From contig OZ024730.1 of assembly GCA_964016875.1 (NCBI GenBank), positions 39,750,795-39,814,794 of the forward strand: a stretch of 64,000 nt of DNA. Direction: 5' to 3'. Positions 58,885-64,000 of the stretch are shown in pieces. The stretch is from Fallopia convolvulus (Eukaryota; Streptophyta; Magnoliopsida; Caryophyllales; Polygonaceae). Every line of letters begins with the position of its first letter. The stretch's first letter is position 1. The translations under genes and the position numbers were made by a program. The notes under the pieces were generated by a model that worked only from the letters and a program-made list of their open reading frames with translations, was not told where the DNA came from and searched no databases.

Positions 58885-60355
58885 AGGATTGAGATCAGGT
58901 GAGGAGGCCTCTTATCGTAGATAATGAGGAGGATTCTCATCCGTTAGATCCAACTTTTTAAAGAATAAGATTAAAGGAGAAGTTGTTTATTGGGATATAA
59001 TAAAAATCTAAAATTAATTAATTTTGGTAACAACGTAAATTACGGGATTTGCTTTTTATTATCTATACCAGATATTCTAATAACCTAATATTTCCGATTT
59101 TTTATATATCCGTGTGCATCATTGCTTTCTTGCTCTGGATTTTGCTTTGGGCTCCTCCATTGTAAACATCAAATTCGAAACCTAATTTATTGAACCATTA
59201 CCGGTGTCGTTCAAAGCAAATAAGCACATTCTAATATTGTCAAATTCAGAATCTTGTAAGTTAAAGCTCGTAAGCACATTACCGGTTTGTGGATTTTTTA
59301 TTGTTTCAAGTGTAAACCCTAGATTGGTTATTAAAAAATTATTTGCGGTAATTGTTCAACCGTAATTGTTCAATGGCTAATTTTTTGTTGTTCTTCTTGT
59401 TGTACATCTAAATCAATTAAACCGACTTGTCTCTAGTTGGTGTTTATCGTTCTTGATTGCACTATTGTTGTTCTTTCTATTATGTCATTTTTTTTTACTT
59501 TTCCTCTTTGTTTGGTTGAATTCAGTTTAATCTCTTTATGACAGTTTATTGTTATTGTTCTTTTGAATTTGCAAAATTGTTCAGTGTTAAATGCCTTGTT
59601 GTTCATAAGTCTATATATGAAACTAGCTTAATAATTGTTCTTTCTACATTAGATAATTGTTCATTGTATAATGTGTTGTTGTTCATTAGATTGTACTTGT
59701 TCACAATTGTGATTTATGATTTGTTAGCATTGGTTGAAATAGTTGAAACATAGCATCAAAAAGGAAGAACAAGGAAGATGTAGAAGGAAACATTGTGAGC
59801 ATAAGTGAAAGGTGCGGACAAATACATTGGATATCATGGAATAGTTCAAATGAACAATTATATGATACAATAAGAACAAATATATAACAAACAATGAACA
59901 AAACAAATGAAACGACAAAATTGTGCAGAAAAAACCCTAGCCTAGAGCAGTACGCATAAATGAACATCTATTTAATAAATCATGAAAAAATTGGATATTA
60001 TGGAATTGTTCAAATGAACAATTATATGATACGACAAGAACAAATATATAACAAACAATGAACAACACAAATAAAACGGCACAATTGTGCCAAAAAAAAC
60101 CCTAGACGATTTCACGCACATATGATGAAGAAAAAAACGATATATGATACTCACAACTAAATGAACAAGTTGTCTCAATAATCTTTTTTTCCTAAATAAA
60201 ATTGTCAAATCCCTATAATTACGTAACATGATTTATCCAATTTCTTTTAAATAATAATTACTAATTAATCTCATCCCTTTAAAAAAACCATATCTGACGG
60301 TAAAGGATCCTCCTAATTATCTACGGTAAGAGCCTTCCTCACCTGATCTCAATCC
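58885..60355. mobile_element. Mutator-like element with long TIRs
   Basis: 1.47 kb. Left end GGATTGAGATCAGGTGAGGA, and the same 20 bp reversed at the right end. The arms match for about 60 bp well (CTCTTAxCGTAGATAAT, AGGAGGAT) and loosely to about 170 bp. Flanks TATGAAAGA and TATATAAGA agree at 7 of 9, compatible with an old 9-bp Mutator target duplication. There is no transposase; the interior has many TTGTTCA words. Confidence 0.65.
59827..60105. repeat. Direct duplication inside the Mutator-like element
   Basis: 59827-59940 and 59991-60105 are direct repeats of 114-115 bp. Both contain TTCAAATGAACAATTATATG and AACAAATATATAACAAACAA and end in AAACCCTAG, and they are separated by 50 bp. Confidence 0.92.
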
Positions 60356-60699
60356 TATATAAGAATTGTACATGCATGTGGTTCGCTTTTCTTTTATAAA
60401 AAAAAATGTTTATAAAATATTTACATGCATAAATATAATAATTAGTTTATTGGTTGAAAACTTTATATATATTAACATAAATTAATACGAACTTAGTTTT
60501 TTGTGTGTGAATATATATATATATATATATATATATGATTATTTGAGGTTAATACTTTATAAGGAAAAGTAAAAAAAAACAATATGAACTTTATAAAATT
60601 CATAACTTAGTCTCATTATATTAATAAAAATGAATATTTTTAATATAATGTTTAAAGTTGATAATTTTTATAAACTTAAATCCATCGTGATTCCTTGAA
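60356..60699. other. AT-rich sequence after the Mutator-like element
   Basis: Includes a (TA)n run near 60512-60535. No gene or element recognised; it may be distal LTR sequence of the copy ending at 62094. Confidence 0.4.
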
Positions 60700-62094
60700 A
60701 ATCAACGAACAAAATAAATTGACGATAATTTATTTTGTGGTTGATTGAAACAGGAACAAGTCTAGATCAGTAATCGCGAGTGATCTGTTCGTAACCCGTC
60801 TACGCCAATTACGAGGCAAGTGGTTTGAGTTCGATTTCCATATAAAGTTATTTATGCATCACTCGTTTTATCAATCATGTTACATATCTTGTTATATGTT
60901 TCATGTGCGTTAAATTGTTTTATGGCCTTGTTGGGAACTCTTGTATAAATTAAAATGAATTTAGGATTTATATTGTTCTAGATTTAATGACGTTATTTCT
61001 AGTCGTACTTAGGTTACGCTAGATGGACTGTAGGGCCGTTGCCTTATGATATGTGTGCCTAGATGTGTAGGCTTGTATGTGCGTACTTTATGTTATACGC
61101 GTCGATTCATTCGACTTTAATTTTGAGTCGATGCTCTACCCGTAAGACCATGGTCAATACCCGCTCGATCGCTGAGGGGTGATGGCACGTAGCTCGTGTT
61201 AGTCTGGGTTCGCCACCCAACCTTTGAGTATTTTCGTGGGGCTGTAACCCACATTTTGTCTTACTTAAAAAGTATGCTTAATTCCAAGTGGAACGATATT
61301 GTGATCATTAAAATGGGTAGAGATTAAGTAGGCGCCCGTTGGCGACAATTAAAATGATAGGAAGGCTAGTACAAAATGGAATGCCATCCTTACTCTAGGA
61401 TTCTGTAATTCTCTAGCTCCAATCTGAATTCGCACAACACGTATGCAGTGAGGTTGGTAGAGGGAAACGTGACCAACCTGACTAAATGTGTGAAACCCAA
61501 GTTCCCAACATAAGTAAATCTTTCTTTTGCAATCGAGACTCACCCTTGGGTGACGTTCTCGTTCCATTTATTCAAATCATAATTTTCCTAGGAGGTCCGA
61601 GGTCCGTGGATGGGACCGGCTTTCATTCGGTGCCCGACATCCCAACTTGTCCCTTCCTAAAACTGAACCACCTTCCAAAACCCCATTTGCTTAGTCTTTC
61701 ACAAGACTAACCGACCGTTTATTTTCCTTGCATGGTCGGCTTGTGTCCATTGCTTTTTCCGTCGTGACACATTAGGAGTGGAGTTCGTTGATGAGGACCA
61801 CGAGGATCAAGCTTGAGGAGGAGTTGGAGCGAAGGTGGTTAAAATTGGGAAGAAGTTTCAGAATAAATTTTTAAGGGTTGAGGTTCCGACTTGTGGGACC
61901 CTTCGCATTTCAACTTTGTATATGTTCAAGTTTATTCAACTTTTGTATTCGAATTCCGCATTTGGTATAATATATCTTCCTCATTTTAAAGTTTTTGGTT
62001 AAGTTCTGTAATTACTATAAGCCTTGGGTGACTTCGAGAGTTTAATCTCGCGGTCATTGGCGGTAATATCCCTATATAAAAGGGGGTGTTACAT
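60700..62094 (+). repeat. Chromovirus-type LTR copy, reverse of the 14221 copy
   Basis: Read on the minus strand from 62094 it begins TGTAACACCCCC and follows the 14221 LTR block by block: GAAGTCACCCAAGGCTT, AGCCGACCATGC, TTAGTCTTGTGAAAGACTAA, GTTGGGAACTT, CATACGTGTTGTGCGAATTC, then the CACTTGCCTCG block near 60820. By the polarity inferred at 39899 the LTR itself is plus-oriented. Confidence 0.7.
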
Positions 62095-62960
62095 ATTCTG
62101 AGACTTATTCTCTTCAAATTAAAGTACCTAATAATCAAAGTGGAACTATTCGTAATCGTTTAAAAGCAACTCAGATAAGTGTACTCGTACACAAATAATA
62201 TGGATAGGATGCTCGGTACAAAATGGGAAACCGTCCTTGCTCCCGGAATCCGTTGCCATCTGGTTCCAATATGAATTCACACAACACGTATGCAATGAGG
62301 TTGGTTGAGGTACGCGAGATCTATGAGGGTTTAAATAACCAACTATGATAATATCTGTGTAAAACACGTTCCCAACATATCTACTTTAAAAAACGAAGAC
62401 ATCACCCTTTGTAATGGTCTCTTCTTTTCTCTTTCGAAAGATCATAACGTTTTCCATGGAATGATGTAGTTATTGGGTTTTGGCTGGCTTTAATTTGGTT
62501 TCCAATACCCATATCTAAACTCTCTTCCTAAATAGGAACCACCTTAGAAAATACACTTGCTTAGTCTATCACAAGACTAACCCGACTGCTCTTTTTCCTT
62601 TGTATGGTCGGCTAGTGACAACCGTATTTCCATTTTGGCACATCAGGAAGAGGAGCCTTCATCAAGGATTGAAGAGGTATAGTCAGGGGTTGGACGTGAC
62701 TGTCTTATTGCTTTAGTAGTTTTTCCGCTTCCACAAATTAAATAAGCTTGGTATGAATGAGATCCTCGACTTGTGAGGACCATTCTTAATAATTGTTATT
62801 GTATGGTGTACACAATTTTACCAAGTACATTTAATGTTTTTCTTCCGCATTTAAAGTTATGGTTAAGTTCTGTAATTACTATAAGCCTAGGGTAACTTCG
62901 AGAGTTTAATCTCGAGGTCACTGGCAGTGGCATCCCTGTATAAAAAGGGGGTATTGCACA
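62095..62960 (+). repeat. Second chromovirus-type LTR copy, cut by the copy at 62094
   Basis: On the minus strand from 62960: TGTGCAATACCCCC, CTAGGCTTATAGTAATTACA, AGCCGACCATAC, GTTGGGAACGTG, ACGTGTTGTGTGAATTC. It stops at 62095, where the TGTAACACCCCC copy starts, so that copy probably inserted here. Its own 62960 end lies inside a Harbinger transposase. Confidence 0.7.
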
Positions 62961-63420
62961 TATCTCGTTCATCCTCCACTATCATATTGTGTAAAATTAT
63001 GCATGCCTTCATTATTTTTCCCATGTGACAAGGATCCCAAGTAAGCGTTGGGTTCTTCACTTTAGCAAATCGAGTTTGTAAGACCCTAAAAGCTCATTCC
63101 AAATCTTTTTGGGATGCCTCATGATAATGAGTAGAATACTTCACCTTAGACACTTGTGGAAGTTTAATCGCATGCATAAAGGTAGCCCATTAAGGGTAAA
63201 AATCGTTGATGAGATAATAAGCCATGTTGTACTCATGACCGTTGATAGAAAAATTCACCGGCATGATCTCCCTTCAAAAACATCATCGAAGACAGGAGAA
63301 CGATCAAGAATATTAATGTCGTTACACGAACCTGATGTTCAAAAGAACGCTTGTCTAATCCGCAAATCGTATGATGCAACTGCTTCCAATATAATTATTG
63401 GCTTACCATGACCTCGTGCA
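62961..63420 (-). pseudogene. PIF/Harbinger transposase (HARBI1-like) DDE domain, pseudogene
   Basis: Minus-strand peptides in order: PIIILEAVASYDLRIRQAFF, NDINILDRSPVFDDVFEG (catalytic Asp of the NDINVL motif), FSINGHEYNMAYYLINDFYP, YSTHYHEASQKDLE*AFRVL (catalytic Glu region with a stop), TRFAKVKNPTLTWDPCHMGK and IMKACIILHNMIVEDERD. At least three stops. The 3' end is cut by the LTR at 62960. The N-terminal region is not recognisable above 63420. Confidence 0.88.
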
Positions 63421-64000
63421 GATTGGATGTTGATAGGGATTTACTTAACAACAAACAAATTTGTAGTTAAGACCCCGCTATGTATAGGAAGGTCAGGATC
63501 GTCCACGAGAAGCAAGGTATGTTTGATTACTAATCTAGAGAGCAAAAGTACGCAAAACGGAAACAAATCAAAGAGGATCAACCAAGTAACGGTGCAAACA
63601 GATCGGTACCGACCTTGTCAGGGTCGGTATTGATGTTGATCTCGAACTGAAACGAAGCGAAATAACGAAGGGAAACTCAGGCTCGATACCGAGCTTAAAA
63701 CCTCGGTAACGATGCAAGCAGAACGTATAACGAGACTTCAAAAAAGAGAAAACAACTAGGACAAGGGTTTACCACAACATAATCATGTAATCAAGATAGT
63801 GTGCATCATAAATAACATTCCTTGAATATAAAGTCACCAACTTTCGTTGATTAAAGCAAGCAAATCAATCGATTTTCATCAACAAATCCACTTTTCTACT
63901 TATCTTTGATCCAAAGTTTGTAACTTTCGTTATCAAACGATATCAACATTCAAGTTTATAACTTTCTCTTTTGATTAAGAAACCAACTTGAATTACCTTG
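63421..64000. other. Unassigned terminal region
   Basis: GACGTT-poor, A-rich sequence with words such as GGTATGTTTGATTACTAATC and repeated GGTACCGA/CTCGGTA (63604-63715). No frame or element recognised. Contains paired CTCGATACCGAGCTTAA-type palindromic words. Confidence 0.3.

Noticed and set aside
63109..63411. 100-codon plus-strand ORF
   Set aside because: Antisense to the Harbinger transposase, which explains the open stretch.
1..64000. CRISPR array, operon or bacterial-type features
   Set aside because: The DNA is plant nuclear; the repeats found are transposon ends, microsatellites and local duplications.

Overview
The window is nuclear DNA of a flowering plant, most likely a eudicot. 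It has GT-AG introns in short exons, AT-rich intergenic DNA, tRNA-Met-type primer sites and plant-specific retrotransposon lineages (Sirevirus, Tat, chromovirus). I recognise only two host genes in 64 kb; most of the remainder is nested transposable elements. Species cannot be set from this alone.

Layout. (1) 132-10433, minus: a complete ALG12/EBS4 gene, the ER alpha-1,6-mannosyltransferase of N-glycan precursor assembly. It has 19 coding exons, an open frame of 500 codons, and element insertions in its introns. (2) 10751-12543: small inverted-repeat elements, then the start of a decayed hAT-type transposase gene. (3) 12544-25862: a Sirevirus-type Ty1/copia element inserted in the hAT gene, with 5-bp target duplication AATCC. 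Its LTRs are about 95% identical, its gag and pol are damaged, and a 650-codon third ORF downstream of pol carries only one stop. A 3.1-kb solo LTR of another family sits inside its gag zinc knuckle. (4) 25863-46000: the hAT remainder, then a Tto1-like copia fragment split into 26300-27537 and 45353-45954 by about 17.8 kb of insertions. These are LTR pieces of a chromovirus-like family (TGTAACACCCC... ends), a decayed chromovirus integrase, and a Tat-lineage Ty3/gypsy element (30391-38909, minus). The Tat element lies inside a chromovirus LTR and carries an extra ORF antisense to gag-pol. (5) 46000-50000: a LINE 3' fragment and two back-to-back Mutator-like foldback elements whose flanks carry three copies of one 9-bp target. 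(6) 50000-50423, minus: a small two-exon gene for a 100-aa protein with a polyaspartate run. (7) 50792-51887: two Helitrons, one nested 10 bp inside the 5' end of the other. (8) 51895-62960: a foldback element, a promoter-like LTR fragment, a copia element (53913-58760, minus) with recognisable integrase and reverse transcriptase, a Mutator-like 1.47-kb element and two more chromovirus-type LTRs. (9) 62961-63420, minus: a PIF/Harbinger transposase pseudogene.

Insertion order can be read from the nesting. The hAT gene is older than the Sirevirus, which is older than its solo LTR. The Tto1-like element is older than the chromovirus LTRs, which are older than the Tat element (LTRs about 2.3% diverged by eye). 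I found no wholly unknown system. The best candidates for a closer look are the selectively preserved third ORF of the Sirevirus, the antisense ORF of the Tat element, the nested Helitrons, the paired Mutator-like elements and the unrecognised small acidic gene.
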